Source of the DNA: Herbaspirillum sp. | Lineage (GTDB): Bacteria > Pseudomonadota > Gammaproteobacteria > Burkholderiales > Burkholderiaceae_D | DNA length: 44,693 nt | Direction of reading: 5' to 3' | Assembly: GCA_028291765.1 (NCBI GenBank) | Contig: JAQGNR010000215.1 | Location: 1-44,693 of the forward strand | In this document: positions 23,986-32,590 of the stretch, piece by piece | Position numbering within the stretch: position 1 is the first letter of the stretch | Layout: every line of letters begins with the position of its first letter | Position numbers and translations under genes: made by a program | The notes under the pieces: model-generated | Told to the model about the DNA's origin: nothing | The model's input: only the letters and a program-made list of their open reading frames with translations | Database searches by the model: none

Positions 23986-25548
23986 CTATTGTAGCGCCGG
24001 TGAAGGTGACAAGGATTCAACAACCCCGCCTCCCGTTGCGAGAAAGAGGCTGACCGTCCGAATATAGCGCGTCGTTCGGGCCTGGACCAGCTGCAGCTCC
24101 GCAAGCTGCTCAAGCCGCTGCGCATCGAGCACCTGGACGATACCGGCGTTGCCGACGCGATAGCCGAGTCGCGTCAAACGCAAGGCGGCGCTGGCAGAGT
24201 CGAGAGCCTGCTGCTCGGCGCGGACCTCATCCGCCGAATTGCTCAGGCCGTGCAGGTTGTCTGCAACCTGGCCAAATGCTGTGAGCACGGTCTGCTGGTA
24301 GTCGGCAAAAGTCGCCTGGTAAGCATCCTGCGTCTGCCGACGATGTGCCGACAGAGCGCCCCCATGGAAGATGGGCGCTGTCAGCCCACCGATAAGGCTC
24401 CAGGCGGCGCCGGAGGGACCGGAAAGTAAGCCCTCTTCGGCAACCGCCGCGCTCAGCGTGAAGTGCGGATACATGTCTGCCGTGGCCATGCCGATTGCGG
24501 CGTTTGCGGCATGCAGGCGCGCCTGCGCAGCGCGAATGTCAGGCCGCGCGTGGACCAGTTCGGATGGCACTTCCAGCGGAATGTCCGCCGGAAGCGTCAA
24601 CGCCGCGAGGTTGAAGTCCGGTGCGCTCCATGCGGCCGGTGACTTACCCACCAGAATGGTCAGCGCGTCCTGCGCGACGTTGAGTTGCTGACGCAATGGC
24701 GGCAGCATGGTGCGATCCCTGTCGAGCTGACTTTGCGCTGTGGTCACGTCCATCTGTGTCGCCACGCCAGCCTTGTACGCTGTCTGCACCAGCGCCACGT
24801 TTTGCTGGTCGGATGCAATGACATTTTGCGCCACCGCAATCTGTGACCGGATCGAGGCCATCTGCAGCGCCTCAAGAACGGTATCTCCCGCGACGCTAAG
24901 ATGTGCGGCGCGCACGACTTCTTTCTGGACGTCCACGTCGGCTGCCGCAGATTCGATCTGACGTCGTTGCCCACCAAATACATCAAGGTCGTAGCTGACC
25001 ACGGCGCCGCCTGTGTACTCGGAAAAGACCGGGAAGGCAGCAGCCTGGGGGCCGAGGAACGAAGCGCCGTATTTCTTGCGCCCCGCACCGGCCGCCGTAT
25101 CAACTTGCGGGTAAAGGCCGCCGCGAGCGACCGCCACCCCCTCCGCGGCCTTTGCGAGGTTGGCCCGGGCAGCCTCTAGAGACCAATTGTTGGCAAGCGC
25201 CTGCTCGACGACACGGTTGAGCTCCGGGGATTGCAACAACGTCCACCAGTTCGCTTGCAGTTTTCCGCCCATGATCACGCGCTGCTCGGTTTCGCCAGAG
25301 TTGGTCGAGATAGGCTGCTTGTGGTGGTCAAATACGTAATCCCGATCTTGCGGCGCAGCAGGCGCCTTAAAGTCGGGGCCGACAGCACAACCGCCAAGGG
25401 AAAGCGCCACCAGCAAACCTGCAAGCACCCGTCCAGGAGCAAGGCGGATGCCATCCAGAGCCAGGGCCAAGGGCTTGTGCTTCAAAGGCTTAAGTTTCAA
25501 AGGCTTACGTTTCAAAGCGCGTTCGGAAAAGGATTGCGGCATGTCCAT
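23986..25548 (-). CDS. Outer-membrane efflux lipoprotein, NodT/OprM family
   Basis: 520 residues from the ATG at 25548 (a TTG at 25554, overlapping the upstream stop, is an alternative start). A lipobox L-S-L-G-G-C near residue 54 follows an unusually long, basic N-region (R-K-P-L-K-L-K-P-L-K-H-K-P-L) built from a 15-base tandem repeat. After the Cys comes A-V-G-P-D-F-K-A-P, typical of RND/EmrAB outer-membrane factors, then two repeated coiled-coil hairpin halves. It should be the trimeric outer-membrane tunnel for the pump encoded by the two upstream genes, with which it forms an operon. Confidence 0.92.
   Translation of the reverse strand: MDMPQSFSERALKRKPLKLKPLKHKPLALALDGIRLAPGRVLAGLLVALSLGGCAVGPDFKAPAAPQDRDYVFDHHKQPISTNSGETEQRVIMGGKLQANWWTLLQSPELNRVVEQALANNWSLEAARANLAKAAEGVAVARGGLYPQVDTAAGAGRKKYGASFLGPQAAAFPVFSEYTGGAVVSYDLDVFGGQRRQIESAAADVDVQKEVVRAAHLSVAGDTVLEALQMASIRSQIAVAQNVIASDQQNVALVQTAYKAGVATQMDVTTAQSQLDRDRTMLPPLRQQLNVAQDALTILVGKSPAAWSAPDFNLAALTLPADIPLEVPSELVHARPDIRAAQARLHAANAAIGMATADMYPHFTLSAAVAEEGLLSGPSGAAWSLIGGLTAPIFHGGALSAHRRQTQDAYQATFADYQQTVLTAFGQVADNLHGLSNSADEVRAEQQALDSASAALRLTRLGYRVGNAGIVQVLDAQRLEQLAELQLVQARTTRYIRTVSLFLATGGGVVESLSPSPALQ
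25481..25517 (-). repeat. 15-base tandem repeat coding for the basic N-region
   Basis: TTCAAAGGCTTA-type units repeat with a 15-base period (25481, 25496, 25511), encoding K-P-L-K-L repeats before the lipobox of the efflux lipoprotein. It looks like replication-slippage expansion and lengthens the signal peptide n-region. Confidence 0.65.
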
Positions 25549-25550
25549 GA

Positions 25551-27167
25551 TCAATGTGCCTCCCCGGCAGAATGGGCCTGCGCTTTCTTTAGCAACAGGA
25601 CCGTGAATAGGGCCAAGCCCAAAAGTATGCTTTGAAGAATGATGGTGTCGCCGTAGGCAAGCATCATTGCCTGCCGGTGAATTGCTCGCCCAACCATGAC
25701 CATGGCCTCATGCCCGGCATAGGCACGGTCGCTTATGCCATGCTGCAGAATAGTTTCGGTCAAGCCATTCAGACGCGTGCGCGTGGCGTTGTTGAGCAGT
25801 GAGACCTGCGCTGTGAGTACGTCGGAGTGAAACTGGCCGCGCTTGGTCAAAAATGTCTGGATCACAGCGATGCCGATCGCGCCACCGAGGTTGCGAATCA
25901 TGTTGAACAGCGCAGCCGCAGAACCGGCATGCTCGCGTTCGATGCCGGCTACCGCGATCGCCGATAGCGGCGTCATCACCATCGACTGCGCCACCGCGCG
26001 CACCAGGCTTGAGGCAAGAAATTGCGGGCCGGAGAAACTGCCGGAAAGGTTCATCGCCAACAGACTTCCGGCGATAAACAGAACGAATCCAACTATCACA
26101 AGCAAGCGCGGATCGACACGCTTCATCACTTTTGGTATCAAAGGAAGAATGAGAAGCTGAGGCAGCCCGATCCAGATCATCACGCCGCCGATCTGTTCGG
26201 CGTTGTAACCCTGGATACGGCCTAGATAGAGTGGAACGATATAAATCCACCCATACATGGACAGGCCAAAGAAAAAGTTTGCGATTGAGCCAAGTCCGAA
26301 ATTGCGCCGCGCAAGCAATCGCAAATGCAGCAGTGGGTTCTTGCGCACAAGCTGCACAATGACGAACGTAACGAGCGACACCACGGTGAGGATGGTCAGC
26401 CGGACAATGAACTGCGAGCCGAACCAATCATACTTCTCACCCTCTTCGAGCACGGTTTCCAACGCCCCCAGGCCGACGGCAACTGTAGCAATGCCAAACC
26501 AATCGCCGCGTCGCAGCAATTCGAACTGGCGTGGTTCCGGATCGAGCGCAAACCAGAGCATCACGAACATCACCGCGCCCGGCAGGAGATTGATAAAGAA
26601 GATTGACTGCCAGCCGAACGTCTCGTTGCACAATCCACCAATCACCGGCCCGATTGCGGGAGCGAAGATGTCGGAGACGGCATAGATGGACAATCCGATC
26701 GCATGTTTGGACGGCGGCAAGCGGGTCATGATGATCGAGAAAGCCAGTGGAATGAGAACGCCGCCGGCAAAACCCTGCATGGCACGCACGACAATCATCT
26801 GCCCGAGATTGGTCGTGAAAGCACAGGCCACGGTCAGTATCAGGAACAGCAATGTGTTGGTGAGAAGATAAGTGCGCACGGAAAACACGCGGGCGAGCCA
26901 GCCACTGATCGGGATGACGATAATTTCCGCCACCAGATATGCCGTAGTGATCCAACCACCCTCGTCCGCTCCCGCGCCGAGCGCGCCCTGGATGTCAGCC
27001 AGTGACGAGCTGACGATCTGGATATTCAGGATGGCGAGGAAGGCGCCAAGAGCAGCGCCGACCACGGCGATCCAGGTCTTCAGCGAAACATGCTCTTCCA
27101 CCGTATGCATTACAGCGGGGGCGGGTGCGGAACGCGCCATCGCAGGCGCTGATGCCGGGGCGGCCAT
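25551..27167 (-). CDS. DHA2-family multidrug MFS transporter (EmrB-like)
   Basis: 538 residues from the ATG at 27167 (GGAG 8 bases upstream; a TTG at 27173 is an alternative). About 14 membrane segments. Characteristic DHA2 motifs: L-N-I-Q-I-V-S-S-S-L near 45, W-I-T-T-A-Y-L-V-A-E-I near 72, and motif C-like A-P-A-I-G-P-V-I-G-G near 167. It exports hydrophobic drugs or aromatic compounds with protons, working with the EmrA-like adaptor and the NodT-family outer-membrane protein. Gene order emrA-emrB-outer membrane factor fits a full tripartite pump. Confidence 0.92.
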   Translation of the reverse strand: MAAPASAPAMARSAPAPAVMHTVEEHVSLKTWIAVVGAALGAFLAILNIQIVSSSLADIQGALGAGADEGGWITTAYLVAEIIVIPISGWLARVFSVRTYLLTNTLLFLILTVACAFTTNLGQMIVVRAMQGFAGGVLIPLAFSIIMTRLPPSKHAIGLSIYAVSDIFAPAIGPVIGGLCNETFGWQSIFFINLLPGAVMFVMLWFALDPEPRQFELLRRGDWFGIATVAVGLGALETVLEEGEKYDWFGSQFIVRLTILTVVSLVTFVIVQLVRKNPLLHLRLLARRNFGLGSIANFFFGLSMYGWIYIVPLYLGRIQGYNAEQIGGVMIWIGLPQLLILPLIPKVMKRVDPRLLVIVGFVLFIAGSLLAMNLSGSFSGPQFLASSLVRAVAQSMVMTPLSAIAVAGIEREHAGSAAALFNMIRNLGGAIGIAVIQTFLTKRGQFHSDVLTAQVSLLNNATRTRLNGLTETILQHGISDRAYAGHEAMVMVGRAIHRQAMMLAYGDTIILQSILLGLALFTVLLLKKAQAHSAGEAH

Positions 27168-27169
27168 GC

Positions 27170-28330
27170 TCAATTCTCCGCGATCTGGTTCTGGTGCTGG
27201 TGCTGGTTCGGGGCCTGCGCTCTGGTATCGATTTGGGCCTCGACCGACATGCCGGGGCGAATACGGCCGGCTAAAATTTCATTGAGCGGAAAGACAATCT
27301 TTACCGGAATGCGCTGAACAATCTTGGTGAAGTTGCCGGTCGCATTGTCGGGCGGCAGCAGGCTGAATTCCATGCCGCTGGCCGGCGCAATGGTATCGAC
27401 ATGGCCAACGAGGTCATGCTCCGGGAAGGTGTCGATCCGGACGCGGGCAAGCTGACCCGGCTGAACCTGCGTGAGCTGTGTCTCCTTGAAGTTCGCTACC
27501 ACATAAACCTGTTTAAGCGGTACGAGCGCCATGAGCTGGGTACCCGCCTGGACGTACTGGCCCATGCGAACGGAGCGAGCCGCCACGGTGCCGTCGATCG
27601 GCGCGACGATGCCGGTGTAGCTGAGGTTGAGCTCCGCCTGATGCTTGGCGGCCTCGGTGCGCGCCAACTGCGCCTCGGCCTGCTGGCGTTGCGTAGTGAA
27701 AATTCCGATCTGCTGGCGAGCGGTGACCGCCGCAGCCTGGAGCCGCTCAAGATTGGCTCGCCCCTCTTTTGCTGCCGTGGATGCGCTGTCGGCTTGCTCG
27801 ACCGAGCCATACCCCACCTCTGCCATCGTCTGCCGGCGGACATCGTTGCGTTGCGACAGGCTTAGCGAGGCGGCCGCGGCGGTAACGCCGGCATCGGCTT
27901 GCCGGATCAGCGAACCCTGGGCGGCAATTTGCGCATCCAGATGGGCAATGGCCGCGGTAGCTGCGGCGACATTGGCCGTCGCATCGTCCAGGGCGGTGCG
28001 AAGATCCCGGTCGTCGATGCGGGCCAAGAGCTGCCCTGCCTTTACCGACTGGTTATCCTCGACTATCACGTTCGCGATATAGCCGGACACCTTCGGCGCG
28101 ACAATCGTGGAATCTGCTTTCACGTAGGCATCGTCGGTCGCCTCGATGAACTGCCCGACCTTCCAGTAACGAGTCCCCTCCACACCGCCCGCGATGACCA
28201 GTAAAGCTGCGGCCGATGCGGCAATGACCCGTGTAAACATCTTTCCGGACCCCACTTTTCGGCCGGCGCCGGGCCCGGTATTGCCGCTGGCAGTGTCAAC
28301 GACATTTGGTGCTCGTTCGGTAGTAGTCAT
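27170..28330 (-). CDS. EmrA/HlyD-family periplasmic adaptor
   Basis: 386 residues. A short cytoplasmic N-terminus, one membrane helix (about 33-53), then D-D-A-Y-V-K-A-D and V-A-P-K-V-S-G-Y-I lipoyl half-motif, a long alpha-helical hairpin (about 105-210), second lipoyl half and beta-barrel (Y-T-G-I-V-A-P-I-D-G-T-V near 222). A GGAGGAA ribosome-binding site precedes the ATG. First gene of the efflux operon; it overlaps or abuts emrB. It is divergent from a LysR gene with a palindromic operator (28361-28380) between them. Confidence 0.93.
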   Translation of the reverse strand: MTTTERAPNVVDTASGNTGPGAGRKVGSGKMFTRVIAASAAALLVIAGGVEGTRYWKVGQFIEATDDAYVKADSTIVAPKVSGYIANVIVEDNQSVKAGQLLARIDDRDLRTALDDATANVAAATAAIAHLDAQIAAQGSLIRQADAGVTAAAASLSLSQRNDVRRQTMAEVGYGSVEQADSASTAAKEGRANLERLQAAAVTARQQIGIFTTQRQQAEAQLARTEAAKHQAELNLSYTGIVAPIDGTVAARSVRMGQYVQAGTQLMALVPLKQVYVVANFKETQLTQVQPGQLARVRIDTFPEHDLVGHVDTIAPASGMEFSLLPPDNATGNFTKIVQRIPVKIVFPLNEILAGRIRPGMSVEAQIDTRAQAPNQHQHQNQIAEN

Positions 28331-28360
28331 GAGTACGTTCCTCCAAGATAAACATCACTG

Positions 28361-28380
28361 TGTATCTGACCGCAGATACA
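28361..28380. promoter_or_regulatory. Palindromic operator between efflux operon and lysR
   Basis: TGTATCTGACCGCAGATACA is a perfect 8-base inverted repeat with a 4-base centre, 30 bases from the adaptor start. Its position and symmetry fit a LysR-type binding site controlling the divergent efflux operon and the regulator itself. Confidence 0.7.
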
Positions 28381-28479
28381 ATAAGCGAGACTATGCCGGA
28401 CGCTCTCAAAGCCGGGTAGATAGCTGAATCGAAACGTATCCTTTACAAAAACGGATGGATGACGCATGAAAGACGATGC

Positions 28480-29376
28480 ATGAAAGATGAAATCAGCGAC
28501 CTTAGGCTGTTCATCCGAATGGTGACGGCGGGCAGCCTTTCCGAGACCGCACGCCGGCTCAACAGCTCCTTGCCGGCGATGAGCCGGCGGCTCGTGGCCA
28601 TGGAAGCCCGGCTAGGCGTGCGACTCATCGACCGCGGCACCCGCCATTTCTCTCTGACTGAGGAAGGGAGCGTGCTTTACGAGCGAGGTATCGGCATCCT
28701 GGCCGAACTGGACGCCGCCGAAGCAGAAATTACCGCGAATGTTTCCGCACCACAGGGGCATATCCGGGTTGGTGCTCCGCTGGAAATAGGAAGACGTCGC
28801 TTTGCGCCCTTGATTGCGGAATTCTCCAAACAGTATCCCCGTGTCTCCATCGAGCTGGTGCTCAACGACTCGCAAACCGATGTGGCGGGCGACGATCTGG
28901 ATGTCGGCCTGCTCACCGACCAACCGACCGACGGAAGCGTCATCAGCCGACAGCTTCTTTCCAGCCGCCGGGTAGCTTGTGCTGCACCGGAATATATCGC
29001 CAAGCACGGTGTCCCCGAAAAACCGGAAGATCTGCTGCGGCACGACTGCATACGGCTGGTGCGAGGCCGCCATGTGTACGACCGATGGACATTCATGGAG
29101 AACAACAAACTCCGGGAGGTGCAGGTGCATGGCACACTCCAGACCAACAACTCGGAGGTCATGCACGGATGGGCGCTCATGGGACGCGGCGTCGTGTTGA
29201 AGGCACTGTGGGACATAGAGGAAGAATTGAAGGACGGCCGTCTCGTCGAGGTGCTGGCGCCCTTCGCACATAACGTCATCAACCTTTATGCGGTCTATCC
29301 CTCACGAACGCACTTGCCGCCCCGTGTGCGGGTTTTCCTGGATTTCGTTATTGCGTCGATCAACGATTCGCTTTGA
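28480..29376 (+). CDS. LysR-family regulator of the efflux operon
   Basis: 298 residues from the ATG at 28480 (M-K-D-E-I-S-D-L-R-L-F); an ATG 21 bases earlier at 28459 is in frame but has a poorly placed ribosome-binding site. The winged helix (about 7-65) has S-L-S-E-T-A-R-R-L-N-S-S-L-P-A-M-S-R-R-L, and the effector domain begins near 90 (G-H-I-R-V-G-A-P). It resembles AaeR/CrgA-group regulators, which often control divergent efflux genes for aromatic acids or drugs. Being divergent with a shared palindrome supports local control. Confidence 0.9.
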   Translation: MKDEISDLRLFIRMVTAGSLSETARRLNSSLPAMSRRLVAMEARLGVRLIDRGTRHFSLTEEGSVLYERGIGILAELDAAEAEITANVSAPQGHIRVGAPLEIGRRRFAPLIAEFSKQYPRVSIELVLNDSQTDVAGDDLDVGLLTDQPTDGSVISRQLLSSRRVACAAPEYIAKHGVPEKPEDLLRHDCIRLVRGRHVYDRWTFMENNKLREVQVHGTLQTNNSEVMHGWALMGRGVVLKALWDIEEELKDGRLVEVLAPFAHNVINLYAVYPSRTHLPPRVRVFLDFVIASINDSL

Positions 29377-29485
29377 TTCTCGAATCCCAGGCGTTGGTCG
29401 GACTTTCCTGGAGTAGTCTTCGATTCAATGACGCCTTAGCCATTAGCGCTATACTGGCATTCCTGTCAGTAAACCTCACGCAAAA

Positions 29486-30403
29486 ATGCGAAAAATCCCT
29501 CCCCTCAACTCGATAAGAGCATTTGAAGCGGCAGCCCGGCTTGTGAGTTTTACCAAGGCAGGTCAAGAGCTCAACGTCACGCACGGCGCGATCAGCCGAC
29601 AAGTTTCGATATTGGAAGAATGGCTAGGCGTGGCGCTGTTTCAGCGTATCCATGCGCATCTGGTATTAACCTCTGCCGGCAAGAAACTGTTCGACGAATC
29701 GAGTGCGGCGCTCGACCGGATCGCCCTGGCGGCGATGAATGTCTCGAACGCCAATAACGTCGAACTGATCGTCAGCGCACCGCCCACATTTACCTTGCGC
29801 TGGCTGATCCCAAGGTTCTCCACCTTTCAGCGCAGACACCTCGATCTGCGGGTGCGCCTGGTCACTTCGCTATCGCCGATCGACTTCTCCGGCAAGCAAT
29901 ACGATATCGCCATCAGAGGCGCCATCAAGCCGCCCGACCCCGCCACATCGCGCTTCTTTCTGACCGAAAGTATTCTGCCGGTATGCCATCCCGATCTGCT
30001 GGAAAAGCATCCCCTCGACAAACCGGAAGACATCGCATTTCATACCTTGCTGACCTATTCCACCGAGCCTTACCGCTGGGATGCATGGCTGGCCAATCTG
30101 AATGCGACCGACGTCAAACCGCTCGCCACCATCAATTTCGAGCAAATGTATTTCACCTTGCAAGCGGCCATGGAAGGCCTGGGCATCGCCCTGGTTCCTT
30201 ACTTTCTGGTCATCGATGACATCGCCGCAGGCCGGCTATGTACGCCGTTCGGCAGTCTGGGAGTGCAGACCCGCGCCTATTACGCCAACGTCGATCCGAC
30301 CACCGATGGCCATATCGCCCGTAATGCTTTTATCAGTTGGCTGGAAGAAGAAGGCAGGGCCACCATGGCGCTGTGCGACCAGTTGCTGGATCAGGGAAGT
30401 TGA
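29486..30403 (+). CDS. GcvA-like LysR-family regulator
   Basis: 305 residues. The N-terminal helix-turn-helix opens P-P-L-N-S-I-R-A-F-E-A-A-A-R and continues S-F-T-K-A-G-Q-E-L-N-V-T-H-G-A-I-S-R-Q, a form typical of GcvA-group proteins. The effector domain has the L-R-W-L-I-P-R-F motif near 115 and G-L-G-I-A-L-V-P-Y near 230. No obvious target gene adjoins it: the neighbours are another lysR upstream (109 bases) and a small membrane protein downstream. Despite the GcvA resemblance no glycine-cleavage genes are here, so the target is unknown. Confidence 0.9.
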   Translation: MRKIPPLNSIRAFEAAARLVSFTKAGQELNVTHGAISRQVSILEEWLGVALFQRIHAHLVLTSAGKKLFDESSAALDRIALAAMNVSNANNVELIVSAPPTFTLRWLIPRFSTFQRRHLDLRVRLVTSLSPIDFSGKQYDIAIRGAIKPPDPATSRFFLTESILPVCHPDLLEKHPLDKPEDIAFHTLLTYSTEPYRWDAWLANLNATDVKPLATINFEQMYFTLQAAMEGLGIALVPYFLVIDDIAAGRLCTPFGSLGVQTRAYYANVDPTTDGHIARNAFISWLEEEGRATMALCDQLLDQGS

Positions 30404-30559
30404 TACGGCGCACTGGCAAGTAAGAGAAGACCTAAAATTAATTTTAGTCACTGGATAAAAAATAGTACTTGCGATTTCATACAGTGCATTCGCTCCCCCA
30501 TAGCGATAAAACAGTGGTATCTTCAAAATCAATTTTCAAGGTAAAACAGGAGAAAATCG

Positions 30560-30865
30560 ATGGCGAAGCCCATTGCATCTATCGAGAACATCGCGAGCGG
30601 CACATCCAAGCATGATGTAGTTCCGCAGAATTTTTGTCCTGCTTTCGATATGCGTTTCGTCATGCTCGAAATCGGAAAACTGACTAGCTGCGTTGATCGC
30701 TTGATTGTCGACATCAAATCGCAAAGCGAGAAAGTCGATTCGCTTCGGCACCAGGTCAGTTTTGTCAAAGGCGGACTTTGGGTCGTCGCCGCCGTCATCA
30801 GCGTAGCGATTTTCGTGAGTACGAAATCGGACGCAGTCGTCAATATTATTAAAGCGATTATTTAG
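30560..30865 (+). CDS. Small membrane protein with coiled coil, unknown function
   Basis: 101 residues. A strong AGGAGA ribosome-binding site 8 bases before the ATG supports it as real. The N-terminal 35 residues are polar, residues about 37-68 are a heptad-like helix (L-E-I-G-K-L-T-S-C-V-D-R-L-I-V-D-I), and a single membrane helix follows (about 70-86, G-L-W-V-V-A-A-V-I-S-V-A-I-F-V). I do not recognise the family; phage-derived and chromosomal small proteins with this layout are common. It ends convergent with the MFS gene, overlapping its end by 4 bases. Confidence 0.7.
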   Translation: MAKPIASIENIASGTSKHDVVPQNFCPAFDMRFVMLEIGKLTSCVDRLIVDIKSQSEKVDSLRHQVSFVKGGLWVVAAVISVAIFVSTKSDAVVNIIKAII

Positions 30866-32274
30866 GGCGCAATTTCCTCAAGGCTGCGCTGACGCGTTTC
30901 GATCATCAGGCAAGAGCCGAGCGCGCCAACCACGCACACACCAGCCAGCATTAAAAATACCGAAGCAATCCCCTCATCACGCACCATCATGCCGACCAAA
31001 GCCGGCCCCACCGCCGATGCCAGCCGCAGCCATGAAGTAGCCAGGCCGGTGCCGGTTGCGCGGATTCGCGTCGGGTAGATTTCGGGCGTATACAAATAAA
31101 GCACCGCCGCAACAGAGCCGATGATGCCATAGCTCAGCGTGGCCAGAACGATCACATCGGTCACACTGCCCGCGCCCAGATACCACAACAGGCCCAGCGT
31201 CGCGCCGCCAAAAATAAACGAGGCGATCGCCCAATTGCGCCGGCCCATCTTGTCGATACAGAACGCGCAAATCAGCAGTACCAGCACCTGCGCCACGTTG
31301 GTCAAAGATGCAGCCCGCAATGCGTCCTGCAGGCCGAGATGATAGACCGTCTTGTAAAGCGTCGGCAACCAGTTATTCAAGCTGTTGGCGACGAAGAAAG
31401 TCGCCGCCCACAGCAGCCAGACCACCAGCGTGCGGCCGCGATAAAAACCGGAAAACAATTCATGCCAGGCCTGACGTCGTTTCGGTGTATTGACGCTATA
31501 AGCCGCCGCAGCCAGAATCGCATCTTGCGTCGTCTGGGACGGTGCGATGCGCTTGTCGGTACTGCTTTCGATCTGTTGCACAATGCGGTCGGCTTCCGGC
31601 AGACGGCCTTTGGAGATCAACCAGCGCGGCGATTCCGGCAGGCGATAAATAAACAAGGTAATGATGCAGCCGGCGATGCCGCTGATCCAGAACATGATTT
31701 CCCAGCCGATTTTCGGCACCAGCCAGGCGCCGATCTGCCCGGTGAACATCAGGCCGAGCGGAAACAGCAGTTCATATAACAAAAAATATTTGCCGCGCCC
31801 CTGCGCCTTGGATAATTCACTGATGTAGGCCGCCGCCACCGGCATTTCGCCGCCGATGCCGATGCCCTGCACGAAGCGGCACCAGAACAATACCGTGAAA
31901 TTGCCGCACAGCGCGCAAGCCAGCGACATGATCGACATGATGCCGATAGCGCCGGTGATGCTGCGGATGCGGCCGTATTTTTCGGCCAGCCAACCGAACA
32001 GCAATGCGCCGATCAATTGACCGACATAACTGGAAGCAATCAAGATGCCGATTTGCATCGGCGTGATGTGCCATAAACCGATCAGCACCGGCAACACAAA
32101 CGCCAGCGACAGCGCATCGAATGCATCGAAAAATGTGGCGCTGCCGATCAGAATGCGCGCCTTCGAATGCCATCTTGAGAAGGGGATGCTTTCGATACGA
32201 AATATAAGGCCGGCTTGCGTAATCGCATGCGCGACGCTTGCCACCTTTGCCTGACTTGCCAACGAGTCGTGCAT
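30862..32274 (-). CDS. MFS transporter, sugar-porter/aromatic-acid symporter type
   Basis: 470 residues from the ATG at 32274, with AGGAGA 5 bases upstream; a longer frame from 32304 lacks such a site. About 12 membrane segments. Motif D-A-F-D-A-L-S-L-A-F-V-L-P in helix 1, G-W-L-A-E-K-Y-G-R in loop 2-3, G-I-G-I-G-G-E-M-P-V near helix 4 and P-E-S-P-R-W-L near 212, a pattern shared by sugar-porter-like and aromatic-acid:proton symporters. It reads in the same direction as the UbiD operon, but a large palindromic repeat separates them, so it probably has its own promoter. Likely uptake of the operon's substrate (inference). Confidence 0.88.
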   Translation of the reverse strand: MHDSLASQAKVASVAHAITQAGLIFRIESIPFSRWHSKARILIGSATFFDAFDALSLAFVLPVLIGLWHITPMQIGILIASSYVGQLIGALLFGWLAEKYGRIRSITGAIGIMSIMSLACALCGNFTVLFWCRFVQGIGIGGEMPVAAAYISELSKAQGRGKYFLLYELLFPLGLMFTGQIGAWLVPKIGWEIMFWISGIAGCIITLFIYRLPESPRWLISKGRLPEADRIVQQIESSTDKRIAPSQTTQDAILAAAAYSVNTPKRRQAWHELFSGFYRGRTLVVWLLWAATFFVANSLNNWLPTLYKTVYHLGLQDALRAASLTNVAQVLVLLICAFCIDKMGRRNWAIASFIFGGATLGLLWYLGAGSVTDVIVLATLSYGIIGSVAAVLYLYTPEIYPTRIRATGTGLATSWLRLASAVGPALVGMMVRDEGIASVFLMLAGVCVVGALGSCLMIETRQRSLEEIAP

Positions 32275-32355
32275 TTTGTCTCCTGATTTTTTTATTCGCA
32301 TCAATGTGCGGTTTTTATAATTTTTGGCAATCGGTTTCTTTACGATTTACCGGCT

Positions 32356-32574
32356 GCGGTGATCCTTCGATACGAAGCTTCGCATCTACTCAGGACGAAC
32401 GGGGGTTTTTGAAATTTTAAAGAAAACCATCCGCTCTGAGCGAGCCGCACGAATGGTTTTTTTGAAATATTAAAGAAAACCGTTCGTCCTGAGCAGGCCG
32501 CACGAACGGGGTTTTTTGAAATATTAGAGAAAACCGTTCGTCCTGAGTAGCGAAGCGTATCGAAGGATCACCGC
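32356..32574. repeat. Palindromic intergenic repeat, element 2, with internal tandem units
   Basis: Outer arms GCGGTGATCCTTCGATACG (32356-32374) and its complement (32556-32574), and inner arms CTACTCAGGACGAACGG (32386-32402) and complement (32534-32550). Between them about 55-base units repeat (GTTTTTTGAAATATTA, AGAAAACCGTTCGTCCTGAG, GGCCGCACGAACGG), roughly three copies that look like successive half-element insertions. It fills the 316-base gap between the UbiD gene and the MFS gene, and nothing else is coded there. Same family as 23127-23270. Confidence 0.85.
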
Positions 32575-32590
32575 CGGCTTCCCACCCTGC

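Noticed and set aside
32401..32560. Possible CRISPR array from regularly spaced similar units
   Set aside because: The units are contiguous, diverged and palindromic, without unique spacers, and no cas gene is present; it is an intergenic repeat element.
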